This document shows positions 35,320 through 46,976 of a stretch of DNA of 64,000 nucleotides, in pieces; positions within the stretch are counted from its first letter, which is position 1, and each line of letters begins with the position of its first letter. The DNA comes from Arenicola marina (lineage: Eukaryota > Annelida > Polychaeta > Arenicolidae), in contig OZ025256.1 in assembly GCA_964019135.1 (NCBI GenBank), positions 2,418,001 through 2,482,000 of the forward strand, given 5' to 3'. A program made the position numbers and the translations under genes. Under the pieces are notes generated by a model that saw only the letters and a list, made by a program, of their open reading frames with translations, had not been told where the DNA came from and searched no databases.

Positions 35320-35983
35320 CTCTGTTGCCGAACGTCGAGCGGTCGGAGCTGGAAGTCCGGCTTCGCGATTTCTCCACCTGCTTCACATCCAGAATGAACT
35401 TCTCCGTGTCCTCCGACGATAGGTCTGGATCTCCCCTATTATCGTCCAGTTCCACCCCGACAAACTGCGCCGACGGCGGCGTCAAGTCCAGATCCTCCAC
35501 AAGGTCATCATCATCCCGCCCCGGAAGTGACGTCATCATCGAGGTGGCAGTCTTATTGTCCATGGGTTCGGCGCTGGCGCTACCGCTGGCGCTGGACGCC
35601 CTGTTTCTATTGTCCTCGTTTGATTTGCTCTTGCGCCGCTTTTGATTGTCGGATGCCGCGATGGCGGCGGCGGCTTCGTCCTCGGAGGAGAAGTCGGAGT
35701 CGCCGGTGTAGATGAGCTTCAGGTAGGCCGGGTAGTTCTTGGTGCCCTCCGTCACCAGCTTCTCGATCTTGTCCCGTGTCGTACCCTTCTTCCCGCGCCG
35801 CAGTCTGGCGGCCGTCACAGCGCCCGCCGCCGCCGACGACGACGACGGCGGCGGAGTGATATGTGGGCCGGGCAGCGGCGTCGTCTGTGACGCGGCCACG
35901 CCGCCGGGGAGGGAGGCTATGTTGACCGGGTTGGCGTTACTGTCGCGTTGCTCCGCCAGCGACGCCGGCGCGGTAGAGGCCAT
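35320..35983 (-). CDS. TPD52-family gene, first coding exon (long disordered N-terminus)
   Basis: The ATG at 35983 has a good context (G at -3, G at +4) and opens 221 codons plus one base. The exon ends at AACAGAG|gtaatc. Ending in phase 1 is exactly what exon 2 needs, since a G plus AC restores an Asp codon. The encoded region is low complexity: a Pro/Ser/Ala-rich start, a basic patch RLRRGKKGTTRDKIEK (about 60-75), two acidic SSED motifs of the casein-kinase-2 type (about 98 and 190), an NLS-like QKRRKSKS (about 113) and a Ser/Arg-rich end. I recognise no folded domain. It is far longer than the short N-termini of vertebrate D52 proteins. The link to exon 2 rests on strand, order and phase across a 7.8-kb intron; an alternative first exon, or a different gene, is possible. 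Confidence 0.65.
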
Positions 35984-36260
35984 GGCGCGACGCTCACGTC
36001 GACGCTGCCGCTGACACCGACACCGACGCCGGTACGGTGGGTGGCGGGGGGGGGGGGATGGATGGAGTGAGTGATGAGAAGGAGGGCGAGGGATCTAACC
36101 CTGACAGGTGCGACTCACTCCCCCCAGCGCGTGCTCAGGTAAACTGTTTCTGGTCAGGCGTTATCCGTACACGCGGCGCCAATTTATATATATCTAGGTT
36201 CTCGGTCAGAAAGTCACTGCAACGACAGCCACCTGTATGTAGTATATAAACATAGATCTA
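35984..36260 (-). promoter_or_regulatory. 5' UTR and possible promoter of the TPD52-family gene
   Basis: The DNA just upstream of the start codon is CpG-rich (several GACACCGAC-type repeats), continuing the GC-rich first exon. On the gene strand a TATATATAAATT run lies near 36180-36195, about 200 bases before the ATG, and could be a TATA element. A poly-G tract interrupts the leader at about 36045. The transcription start cannot be fixed from sequence. Confidence 0.3.
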
Positions 36261-36720
36261 GACCACGATGGTCTGCGGGCGACAGGGGGGTGGGGGGGGG
36301 GGTGGCGGAAGGAGGGGGTATCCCAAAGTGCTAATACACACCACTCAACGCCACCATGGCGAGCGAGCACATACCAAAACGACAGTCAGACCAATAGAAA
36401 GACGTGGCGACGATAACAAGATGATCACACCGTCTTTAGAGGCCGGCTTTGGAAGGGTGGCATTACCTTCCTGAACCTTCCTGAAGTCCTACAACACGAA
36501 CAGACAGACAACCGTATCCAGAACACGACCGTACAGTTCAAGCACGGGATCCCCAACCCAAGGAAGACCGATCGGGATCTGGCATATCCAGACAATCAAT
36601 AGAGCGGTCGATGTCTGCACATCCGCCCGTCTACACCAGTCTCCGCCTGCATCAAATACATCACACGACCTGCCGGCTGGCTCCTCGGGGGAAGATGGCA
36701 CGACAGGCAGCGAGGGACGT
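36261..36720. other. Region between the TPD52 5' end and the 27-bp array
   Basis: Unique sequence with a poly-G tract near 36283. No gene signal found. Confidence 0.5.
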
Positions 36721-36721
36721 G

Positions 36722-38789
36722 CTTCACCCACCCCGCCCTGCCTGAGGCCCTCACCCACCCCGCCCTGCCTGAGGCCCTCACCCACTCCGCCCTGCCTGAG
36801 GCCCTCACCCACCCCGCCCTGCCTGAGGCCCTCACCCACTCCGCCCTGCCTGAGGCCCTCACCCACACCGCCCTGCTTGAGGCCCTCACCCACTCCGCCC
36901 TGCCTGAGGCCCTCACCCACCCCGCCCTGCCTGAGGCCCTCACCCACTCCGCCCTGCCTGAGGCCCTCACCCACACCGCCCTGCTTGAGGCCCACACCCA
37001 CACCGCCCTGCCTGAGGCCCTCACCCACTCCGCCCTGCCTGAGGCCCTCACCCACCCCGCCCTGCCTGAGGCCCTCACCCACTCCGCCCTGCCTGAGGCC
37101 CTCACCCACCCCGCCCTGCCTGAGGCCCTCACCCACCCCGCCCTGCCTGAGGCCCTCACCCACCCCGCCCTGCCTGAGGCCCTCACCCACACCGCCCTGC
37201 CTGAGGCCCTCACCCACACCGCCCTGCTTGAGGCCCACACCCACACCGCCCTGCCTGAGGCCCTCACCCACCCCGCCCTGCCTGAGGCCCTCACCCACAC
37301 CGCCCTGCCTGAGGCCCTCACCCACCCCGCCCTGTCTGAGGCCCTCACCCACCCCGCCCTGCCTGAGGCCCTCACCCACACCGCCCTGCCTGAGGCCCTC
37401 ACCCACCCCGCCCTGTCTGAGGCCCTCACCCACACCGCCCTGCCTGAGGCCCTCACCCACACCGCCCTGCCTGAGGCCCTCACCCACACCGCCCTGCCTG
37501 AGGCCCTCACCCACACCGCCCTGCCTGAGGCCCTCACCCACACCGCCCTGCCTGAGGCCCTCACCCACCCCGCCCTGTCTGAGGCCCTCACCCACACCGC
37601 CCTGCCTGAGGCCCTCACCCACCCCGCCCTGCCTGAGGCCCTCACCCACACCGCCCTGCCTGAGGCCCTCACCCACCCCGCCCTGTCTGAGGCCCTCACC
37701 CACACCGCCCTGCCTGAGGCCCTCACGCACACCGCCCTGTCTGAGGCCCTCACCCACCCGCCCTGCCTGAGGCCCTCACCCACCCCGCCCTGCCTGAGGC
37801 CCTCACCCACACCGCCCTGCCTGAGGCCCTCACCCACACCGCCCTGCCTGAGGCCCTCACCCACACCGCCCTGCCTGAGGCCCTCACCCACACCGCCCTG
37901 CCTGAGGCCCTCACCCACACCGCCCTGCCTGAGGCCCTCACCCACCCCGCCCTGTCTGAGGCCCTCACCCACCCCGCCCTGCCTGAGGCCCTCACCCACA
38001 CCGCCCTGCCTGAGGCCCTCACCCACCCCGCCCTGTCTGAGGCCCTCACCCACACCGCCCTGCCTGAGGCCCTCACCCACACCGCCCTGCCTGAGGCCCT
38101 CACCCACACCGCCCTGCCTGAGGCCCTCACCCACACCGCCCTGCCTGAGGCCCTCACCCACACCGCCCTGCCTGAGGCCCTCACTCACCCCGCCCTGTCT
38201 GAGGCCCTCACCCACACCGCCCTGCCTGAGGCCCTCACCCACCCCGCCCTGCCTGAGGCCCTCACCCACACCGCCCTGCCTGAGGCCCTCACCCACCCCG
38301 CCCTGTCTGAGGCCCTCACCCACACCGCCCTGCCTGAGGCCCTCACGCACACCGCCCTGTCTGAGGCCCTCACCCACCCGCCCTGCCTGAGGCCCTCACC
38401 CACCCCGCCCTGCCTGAGGCCCTCACCCACACCGCCCTGCCTGAGGCCCTCACCCACACCGCCCTGCCTGAGGCCCTCACCCACACCGCCCTGCCTGAGG
38501 CCCTCACCCACACCGCCCTGCCTGAGGCCCTCACCCACACCGTCTAGCCGGAGGCCCTCACCCACACCGCCCTGCCTGAGGCCCTCACCCACCCCGCCCT
38601 GTCTGAGGCCCTCACCCACCCGCCCTGCCTGAGGCCCTCACCCACCCCGCCCTGCCTGAGGCCCTCACCCACACCCCCCTGCCTGAGGCCCTCACCCACC
38701 CCGCCCTGCCTGAGGCCCTCACCCACACCGCCCTGCCTGAGGCCCTCACCCACCCCGCCCTGTCTGAGGCCCTCACCCACACCGCCACT
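36722..38789 (+). repeat. 27-bp minisatellite, type 1
   Basis: About 76 units of CCTGAGGCCCTCACCCACCC plus CGCCCTG (variants CACACCG, GTCTGAGG). Since 27 is nine codons, all six frames can stay open: LRPSPTPPC on the plus strand, GEGLRQGGV and VRASGRAVW on the minus strand, the longest 593 codons. A segment with the rare variant CTCACGCACACCG recurs at about 37720 and 38340, implying a block duplication of about 620 bp. Confidence 0.96.
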
Positions 38790-39502
38790 CCTGGTGCCCG
38801 GATTCACACCGTCTAGCCTGGTGCCCGGATCCACAATCTAGCCTGGTGCCCGGATTCACACCGTCTAGCCTGGTGCCCGGATCCACACCGTCTAGCCTGG
38901 TGCCCGGATTCACACCGTCTAGCCTGGTGCCCGGATCCACAATCTAGCCTGGTGCCCGGATTCACACCGTCTAGCCTGGTGCCCGGATCCACACCGTCTA
39001 GCCTGGTGCCCGGATCCACACCGTCTAGCCTGGTGCCCGGATCCACAATCTAGCCTGGTGCCCGGATTCACACCGCCTAGCCTGGTGCCCGGATCCACAC
39101 CGTCTAGCCTGGTGCCCGGATTCACACCGCCTAGCCTGGTGCCCGGATTCACACCGCCTAGCCTGGTGCCCGGATCCACACCGTCTAGCCTGGTGCCCGG
39201 ATCCACAATCTAGCCTGGTGCCCGGATTCACACCGTCTAGCCTGGTGCCCGGATTCACACCGTCTAGCCTGGTGCCCGGATCCACACCGTCTAGCCTGGT
39301 GCCCGGATTCACACCGCCTAGCCTGGTGCCCGGATCCACACCGTCTAGCCTGGTGCCCGGATTCACACCGCCTAGCCTGGTGCCCGGATTCACACCGTCT
39401 AGCCTGGTGCCCGGATCCACACCGCCCAGCCTGGTGCCCGGATTCACACCGTCTAGCCTGGTGCCCGGATTCACACCGCCTAGCCTGGTGCCCGGATTCA
39501 CA
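38790..39502 (+). repeat. 27-bp minisatellite, type 2
   Basis: About 26 units of CTAGCCTGGTGCCCGGATTC plus ACACCGT, with 25-bp variants (CCACAAT). The ATTC/ATCC variants are mixed. Plus-strand frames read PSLVPGFTP. Confidence 0.95.
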
Positions 39503-40308
39503 ATTGGCCGCCAGCAAAATGGAATTCAGGTAACAGCAAAAAAGACGACGGCCCTATATATAACCCAAACACACGGTGCATACCACTCCCGACCGATGGC
39601 AGACTGTGTCCTGACACCAATCTCAGCAGAGGCTTTATGCATTGATTGAAAGTAATTTTTTTGGATTTTTTTTGTGCAATTGGGTCTTATATGGCGGCTG
39701 AAACACGTTGCAAGGCGATACCGTCTGGTATCTGGCAGCGTGGATTTTTCATCAGTAATAGAGGCTACAATGAAAGCTTCACTAACCGGCCGGCAATACC
39801 ATAGTGTAACAAGTCTCCGTCGACAAAACGGGGAATATGGTGGACGATGTCTTCAACGCCCAAAGAGAAATACGCTGGATCCTGCATTAACCGGTCAAAA
39901 GGAATACCAGTGCATTTAACAGGCCAGACGTACAGTCAGCCATCGGTTAGAAATACAGTGAAACCAATGACGGAGAATATGGCGAACTATTTGAAACCAA
40001 ATGGTCCATCTTCTATATTGGAACCCACAAAACGGATTATAATTGTAGTAAATGGCATGCACGCGTGACATATGAGCTATGCGCAAACAATGGTTCGCCC
40101 TAACCTGAAAGAACGACCAACAAAAAATGCTACACAAAATATACACGATAGCTCGTCAAATTGGCTGTAATCAGGAAATGACATCCAATGATTACCCATG
40201 AAAGGGACAACATATATGCGTTAACCGCAATTCGCATCAAGCGTCAAGCATCGATCACGTTTCAGAAACTCACAAACTATTTTGGACCGACTTTGCCCAG
40301 GAGTAAAA
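39503..40308. other. Intergenic DNA without a recognised feature
   Basis: Unique, AT-moderate sequence. Short frames have no recognisable similarity. Confidence 0.5.
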
Positions 40309-40350
40309 ATAATGTGGCCCTAGACGAAACTCCAACGCTAAGAGTAGGAG

Positions 40351-40600
40351 GGCCGCCCTGGTACCTCAGTGGGTTACAGCGCTCGCATTGAGTGCTCTGG
40401 CCACCTCGGCGGATAACGACACGTGGATCCATGGTTCGAGCCCCGCTGTGGCCATGCAAATCTGTGTGGTAACAGGATAAAGATCCCATGTCCTTCTTCG
40501 CAAAAAGTAGGGGGCTACCCCCGGGGACATGGCTCAGCTCTTCCCTTCCTTTTCCCATTGACGCGATATGACCAGAATTGGTTAAAGCGTCCTGAATACA
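40351..40600 (+). mobile_element. tRNA-derived SINE family 1, full copy
   Basis: The head (TACCTCAGTGGGTTACAGCG, B box GGTTCGAGCCCC), body and tail are in normal order. It is flanked by an imperfect direct repeat of about 30 bp beginning AATAATGTGGCCC (40309 and 40648). That is longer than a normal target duplication, so older surrounding repeats may be involved. Confidence 0.88.
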
Positions 40601-41007
40601 TAACCAACTGACCAGACACTCAGCGACTGTAGTGCCCACGAGTACAATAATGTGGCCCGAAACGCAACTCCAACACTACCGCTCACCCCAGAGTCGGTCT
40701 TCCCGTGCTCAATACACGTGAGGTCGGTACCAAACCAACGGAAAGCTTCCTTCGCCGGTCTTCCACGTCAATATTCCGGGAGGTTTAACGACCTGGTTTA
40801 CACCACGTGTGCGCCAAACGTTGCCTAACAGCACAATCCCTCCATTCGCCCATCCATCACCATCCCTCGAGATGTAAAAAACTACCATCCCGAACACATT
40901 TGGCCGGTGTTCCCGTTGGCAGGAAAGGCCACTCTCCCCTGCACAAAAAGCCGCCAGCCCCAGACTATGATGGGGAAAATACCCCATAATTCGGCCGCAA
41001 GCGTTTT

Positions 41008-41044
41008 ATATATATATAATGTGTTTATATATATATATAATTAT
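41008..41044. repeat. AT dinucleotide repeat
   Basis: Two TATATATATA runs separated by ATGTGTT. Confidence 0.9.
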
Positions 41045-41140
41045 GGGCGTGTTGGCATTTTAGGCCACATTTCTGTCCAAACGTGACCAGACATAGGGTG
41101 CACGACTTGAGGATCGAACCCTTCTCTATTTACGGAGAAA

Positions 41141-41400
41141 GGCAGCCTCGATAGGTCAGTAGGTTAGAGCGCTCGCACTGAGCGCTCTGGTCACCTGAGA
41201 GCCTAACGGCACGTGGATCGATGTTTCGAGCCCCGCTGTGGCCACGTCTGTGTGCTCGCAGGATAAAGATCCTATGTCTGTGTTCGCAAAGAGCACGGGG
41301 GTTAACCCGGGACATGGCTCTGCTCTTCCCTTCCTTCCTTCTCCCATTGACGCGATGAACGGAATAGGGCCAGAATTGGATCAGAATTGGGCCGAAATTG
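41141..41400 (+). mobile_element. tRNA-derived SINE family 1, full copy
   Basis: Head from GGCAGCCTCGATAGGTCAGT, B box GTTTCGAGCCCC, body, then GACGCGATGAAC. The tail diverges into repeated CAGAATTGG/GAAATTGGGCC units. Confidence 0.85.
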
Positions 41401-41860
41401 GGCCACCTTGATGCACATACGGGATAAGCATGGTCAAGAAACAAATCCCTTGATGGAGATGGTCGATGTGTCTGTAGCCGTGCTGCTAAGTTCTCCATTG
41501 GAAGGACATGCCAAGTCCATCACATGAGCAGCCGTTGCCGTAGCAAGCAGCAGTTGACGGGGCGAGGCGGCTGGGGTGAAGGGAAGACGTGTCTTTGGGT
41601 AGGGCTGGATGTGATTGGGTTGGGTCAGCGATGGAGGAGGGGGTTCCAGTCAGCGGTAAGACAACGACCCATAACGTGCATAGCCCAGCGAACAACAGAA
41701 ATCTAAAATCTGACAGCCCGTGCACCCACCTGGGTAAAAGGATGGGTGCACGTTTGGTCGAACGTGACAGCTCATCGTAATCTTCCATGAACCGTGACAG
41801 GATAAAACACGAAATACGTCTTCGTTGGATGAAAGAAATGGACATGAGGCCAGCGGCACA

Positions 41861-42303
41861 AGCCACCGGGACACAATACGGGCTTGTACCATCGGGACAC
41901 ACTACCGGCTTATACCAACGGGACACACTACCGGCTTATCCCAACGGGACAAAGTACCGGCTCATACCAACGGGACACAATACCGGCTTGTACCATCGGG
42001 ACACAATACCGGCTTATACCAACGTGACAATACCGGCTTATACCATCGGGACACAATACCGGCTTATCGCAACGGGACACAATACCGGCTTATACCAACG
42101 GGACACAATACCGGCTTATCCCAACGAGACAATACCGGCTTATACCATCGGGACACAATACCGGCTTATCGCAACGAGACACAATACCGGCTTATACCAA
42201 CGGGACACAATACCGGCTTATCCCAACGAGACAATACCGGCTTATACCATCGGGACACAATACCGGCTTATCCCAACGGGACACAATACCAGCCTATCCC
42301 ACT
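41861..42303 (+). repeat. 26/23-bp minisatellite
   Basis: About 17 units of ACACAATACCGGCTTATACC plus AACGGG. Variants lacking three bases (GACAATACC) occur at regular intervals, so frames stay in register. Confidence 0.95.
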
Positions 42304-43857
42304 GGTGTTGGATGTGATTGAATACCACGGCTTAGGTCATGTCCCCACCATCCCACCACACAACCCTCCCACCCCCTCACCCAGGGTGATCGATACCGGT
42401 CGATCAGTCAGTATCCCCGACCAGCAACTCCATGGTGGCCATGCACCACACAGGTATCTTATACCAATTGTGATGGTGCGACTCCATCATTATATCTCTC
42501 CTACACATATATACATATTTTTGTTCTTGTGCGAGCATATAAGCACTGCTTCCGCTGAGTTTGCGACGTAACCAATGCAATGTACATGCTTCATATGAAA
42601 TAAACCATAGATACCAATATGAACAGTGGCGCGCATCGCCCGGGAACCTATGGGACAAGCAGATGACACGGCCTTAGAAGGAGGTGGGGCTCGAACCCAC
42701 AACCGGGTCAGTCTACAGTCTTGCACGTTGCTGATCGCTCCGTAGCGAGACGACCGACTTACAGCCACTTACCATACAAGTAGTCCATGCTCCCGTATCA
42801 ACCAGACTTGAGTTCTCACGCAGCCATTTCTACGGTCAACACGCCTGGCTTAACTAACCTCATGAAATGATAGGAAAGCAAGCAGCCAAGCATCAGCTGG
42901 TACGTCTCGCCGAGGTAACGTATGGGCGAGATCAAACACACGAGACTTAATGTTCGATTGAAGTGGGTCCCTATTAGCGGTATGAATGGCTGTTGGGGAG
43001 ACCAACGAGATGTAGCTGCGGTATGGCTGCAACCAAGGCAACTAGCGGGGGGTAATTTAACCATAAATCGTTGATCATATCGATCCACCAAGGTCTCTAT
43101 TGTGATAGCGATTTCACCGGTACATTATACGTCCATTGCAGCCAGCTGTAGTGTGAGTGGCAAGACATCTGGTGCTGGCGAACAACCAGAATACGTGTGT
43201 ATCTCTTAACCCAGGAATTTGTGAGAAGTTTTCGTATTGCGCATTTAACGATGTCTCGAAGGGCAGGGGTGAGCACGTGGCTTATTTAAATCGATGGTGA
43301 TATATGCTATGGCGTGGTTCACCTTTTAAGTCCTTTATTAAATATAGCAGGTATATGATATGATAATCTGTCTCCAGGGCAGGTTGTCAGGTATGCAGGT
43401 TGCATAAAGTAGGGCGTTTTAACCTGTGTTGATTATATCACGACAACGAAAAGGGTCAAGATGGAAAGGAAACAAGTATCAACTGGAGTATACTTTTTTG
43501 CGAAGAATATAATCGTTATCTTGCACAAACATAAGACAGTTGCACGGGGGATTCGAACCACGATGGATTTTAGCGGGGCACCAGCTTCATAATCAGCCAA
43601 TCAATACCAATCAGCTACAAACAGCTCCAATCAGCAATAGCCCCCCCCCCCCCCCAAGGTTCCCTTGTGCAGCCCACGTGCCTATATTGACATCAAGGAC
43701 GCGAGGCTGTATACACCAGGAGAGAGGATTGACAGGACGGCTATACACCGCCAAGGGGCGGATACAATGTATGTGGTAGAGAGGAGCTGAGCCGGGCCGA
43801 GGATTCCTGCGGACAATGCCATGGCGGAACGAGGACACGGTACACATAATGTACATA
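42304..43857. other. Intergenic DNA
   Basis: Apart from the tRNA-like piece at 42680-42775 and a weaker one near 43545 (GGGGGATTCGAACCACG), this is unique sequence with a poly-C tract at 43639-43655. Confidence 0.5.
42680..42775 (-). mobile_element. tRNA-like SINE fragment
   Basis: On the minus strand GTTGTGGGTTCGAGCCCCAC is a perfect B box. The upstream part (GTCTCGCTACGGAGCGATCA) is tRNA-like but does not fold into a convincing tRNA. A SINE head or tRNA pseudogene. Confidence 0.5.
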
Positions 43858-44307
43858 CAGGGTTCATACAGGCAAGGTTCCATCAAATGCAAGCCTTTTT
43901 AAGGCAAGTACTAGAAAAATTCAAGGACTTTCAAGGACAATTTTTACTTTCTCTGGTCGATTTTAAGCATACAAATTGCAAAACTTGGGACTAAATGTTA
44001 TGCATACAATTTGGATATGCGGAAATAAAGTGTGCACGTTTATTTATTACCAGCCAACAGCATTTATTGGAGTTAATCACTTTACTTTTATTGATTGCTA
44101 CTTCTTCAATTCAGCCAGCTTTTGTTTTTTTCTTGAGTCTTTGCCAGTGCCCGGTCCAGTTTGAAATCAAGCACTTTTCAATGTAACTGCCCTATTTTCA
44201 AGCAAATTCAAGTACATTGGATCGACCTCAAGGCCCATTTCTGTTTTTATGACCTTTTCCAGGCATCAGTCAAAATTCAAGCACTTTTCATGCCTGTGTG
44301 CACCCTG
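43858..44307. mobile_element. Non-autonomous DNA transposon, independent copy
   Basis: A 450-bp relative of 6910-7370 in the same orientation, with an internal deletion near the middle. The ends are CAGGGTTCATACAGGCAAG and GTGCACCCTG, flanked by TACATA on both sides. As it sits at an unrelated site, it confirms the element's boundaries. Confidence 0.82.
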
Positions 44308-44386
44308 TACATAACAGGCAGTGACACATGGTTAAAGGGAAGAAACGGTACCTGATACAGACGGGGGTTCGAACCTTCAGCGCCTG

Positions 44387-44580
44387 GTGGGCAAGGCAAA
44401 CCAGAACCTGGACAAGTACTATGGATCTGAAGTGGTTGCTTATCAGTCCAGAATCAAAGCGAACGGAACCGTGGACATACTGTGTATGGATGCCTATGAT
44501 GTACTATTTTTTAGAAGATATTGGTGCACGACAAAGTTTTGGCAACGATGGCTGCCTTTCGTAAGACCAAACACTAATTT
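44387..44580 (+). pseudogene. Possible coding remnant
   Basis: An open stretch just after a tRNA-like piece reads VGKANQNLDKYYGSEVVAYQ and later GTVDILCMDAYDVLFF. The composition looks protein-like rather than repeat-derived, and the DAYDV block recalls the acidic motif of some glycosyltransferases. There is no start codon (the frame opens with GTG) and no clear splice donor. It may be a fragment of a processed copy or an exon of an unseen gene. Confidence 0.2.
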
Positions 44581-46976
44581 ATAAATCACCAATAGATCAT
44601 AAATCCCAATTAAAAAAAAAACGTGTGCGTTTGTATTCCTCTGTGACGTCACTTTTCTCGATGTTAACAATACTTTCATTGAATTCATCGCAGTAAAGAA
44701 ACATAAATATACTATGCATTTATATATTTTGAGAAAAAAAATAAATAGATACCGGTAATCTATTAAAACAAAGGTCATAGCTTTAACCATTTCGACACCT
44801 CGCACTGGTATTCAGCGTCCATCCACGCGGGTCTTCCCCAAGCCGCAACCCGCCGCTAGTGAGGCATACATGGCTAGCCACGACATGGCAACAGGCCGGC
44901 GGCTCACCAAGAGGGGTGCGAGCCGGGGGGGGGGGGGGAGGGGAACAGTCTAACAGTCTACCTCCCCTCCCCCCCCCCCACCACACACACACACATCCCT
45001 TCCCTACCCCACAACTCCAATACTAGCCAATACAGCGATCGATCCCATGTTGACGCCGTCAGTGCTGCAGCCCTCTATGTTCAGCCAGTGCTGCAGCCCT
45101 ATATGTTCAGCCAGTGCTGCTTCCCTATATGTTCAGCCAATGCCTTGCCCACTGGGCTGGCTGGGGTCATGCGATCCGCTTGTCAGTCCGCCCCACTTAA
45201 CCCTGGACGTACGTACCTATACTTTATCAATAATAAATCCATATACTCCTGCGGCATTGCCCAGCCGCTAGACCGGTGAACCACAACCACCTCATGATGA
45301 TATCGTCTCTTCAAAGACATCTGTATGGTTGTACGTGTGTAAAGGAGTCGATTAACTTGCAATCTCCGGTAACCGGAGTGAAACAGTACCCAGCGAGCCA
45401 GGTACATGCCCAGATGCTGGTTGACACTGTACGATGGATGGATGCAGTGTTGTTTTAAGCCACTGTTGTGCACACATGGTCTAAGCCGGATACATGAACC
45501 AATTAAGAGAATAACAAGACGATTAGGATCTCACGACTCATCATCCACCAAAATGGCTCCAAACACCCGTGGTGTTGGCTTAGTTTTTTTGAAAAAAAAC
45601 GCTGAATAAAAACGTTGGAACACCCATAAAGGAAGCAGCCACTTCTCAACAAATTGCACTCGAACGCCACATGAAAAAAACAAACACTACCGCCGTATAG
45701 AAGAAGCCCAATTTTGCTGCTTCAAGCAAATGGAACCCATTCTCTCTAGAGGGGCCTAAAGCTATTTTTGGGACCGATTCTATTCCCTCATTATCTTACA
45801 CCACGAAGCTTTGCAGAAGAACAAACACAACATTTTTCTGTTCAATGTGTCGGACGTGGTTCGGTCTAGACAGGTAGGTGGTACCCAGGGGCCAAGACCA
45901 ACCGTAGCGGACATCACGTTGATGCCACATTATGGTCACGTGCTCTCTTGGGTAGAACGAGAAGTGCGTGTTTATGTTGCGCTCACATTAAATACGTCCT
46001 CAAATACTTTGTACAGTTGACAGTTTACCGCTGTAACCACACAAGAGGATTACTTTCCAGGTGTCTCGTTATTGAGAAACGAAAAAACCGATTGCAGTCG
46101 CCTGTTTAATAACCATCTGGCAGAGAGGAAAGTCCATCTAATGACACTGCAGGCCAGACTACTGCGTGATAAAAAAGTTGATGTCACCAACCATGAAACC
46201 ATTGGCCCGACAGTCATCGGCATAATATGAACCCGTTGACCTGACCGTCAGCCACATAACAATTCTATCGCCTAGCTTAACCCCTAGGGATGATGTCAGG
46301 TTTATGCAGCAGCCCATCGTGATAATGTACAGGAGATGTTATACCGAAGAACAAGGCCGGTTGGCCGAGACAATAGCTAGCACCTACAAGCACGCAATGA
46401 ACCTGCTTGAAACATGAAAAAGCAATATGTACTGTCACAAAACCGGGAGACACGAGCTACACTCGCTGACTCATCCAGCTCCCCGCTGACCAGACCTCAT
46501 CATCCACCAATTGCTTCCAGTGACACATGCCACAGCCGTATGACCCAGACGGCTGTTCGCGGCACACAGCCCCGGTCTGCAGACATGACCAATCTCCTGA
46601 CTACATCCGGTGATATGGCACCGACTGCAGCGGGGATACTGTCTATCGGCGACCGCCACGGAGGACCAGACCTCCACCGTCTCAATAACACCAGGACAAC
46701 CAGCTCCCGCCGACAGAGGCACACAGGATAACCATGGGAACAATGACCCCGACACACTACTGACCGACGGTTCTGTGTGGTTGACCCACAGGCCACGTGA
46801 TCTCTCTCTCTCTCTCTCTCTCACTCACCCACTCCTCGTACTCACAACGCAGAGAACGCGATTTCCGACACCACGACTCCTTAATAATAATTACAAGGGA
46901 AGCGTAGGGAACCAGGGAAGGGAAGGCGTATCCTCGATGAAACTATCCGATATCTGCGTGCGTAAGCGACGGCAAC
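44581..46976. other. Intergenic DNA with short repeats
   Basis: Contains poly-G/poly-C tracts (44930, 44965), a three-unit 26-bp repeat with TATGTTCAGCCAGTGCTGC (45055-45140) and a (CT)n run (46801-46822). No gene recognised. Confidence 0.5.

Noticed and set aside
36596-38377. 593-codon open frame on the minus strand (GEGLRQGGV / VRASGRAVW repeats)
   Set aside because: It is the 27-bp minisatellite read in one frame; equally long frames exist in the other frames and on the other strand, with no splice or start signals and no domain.
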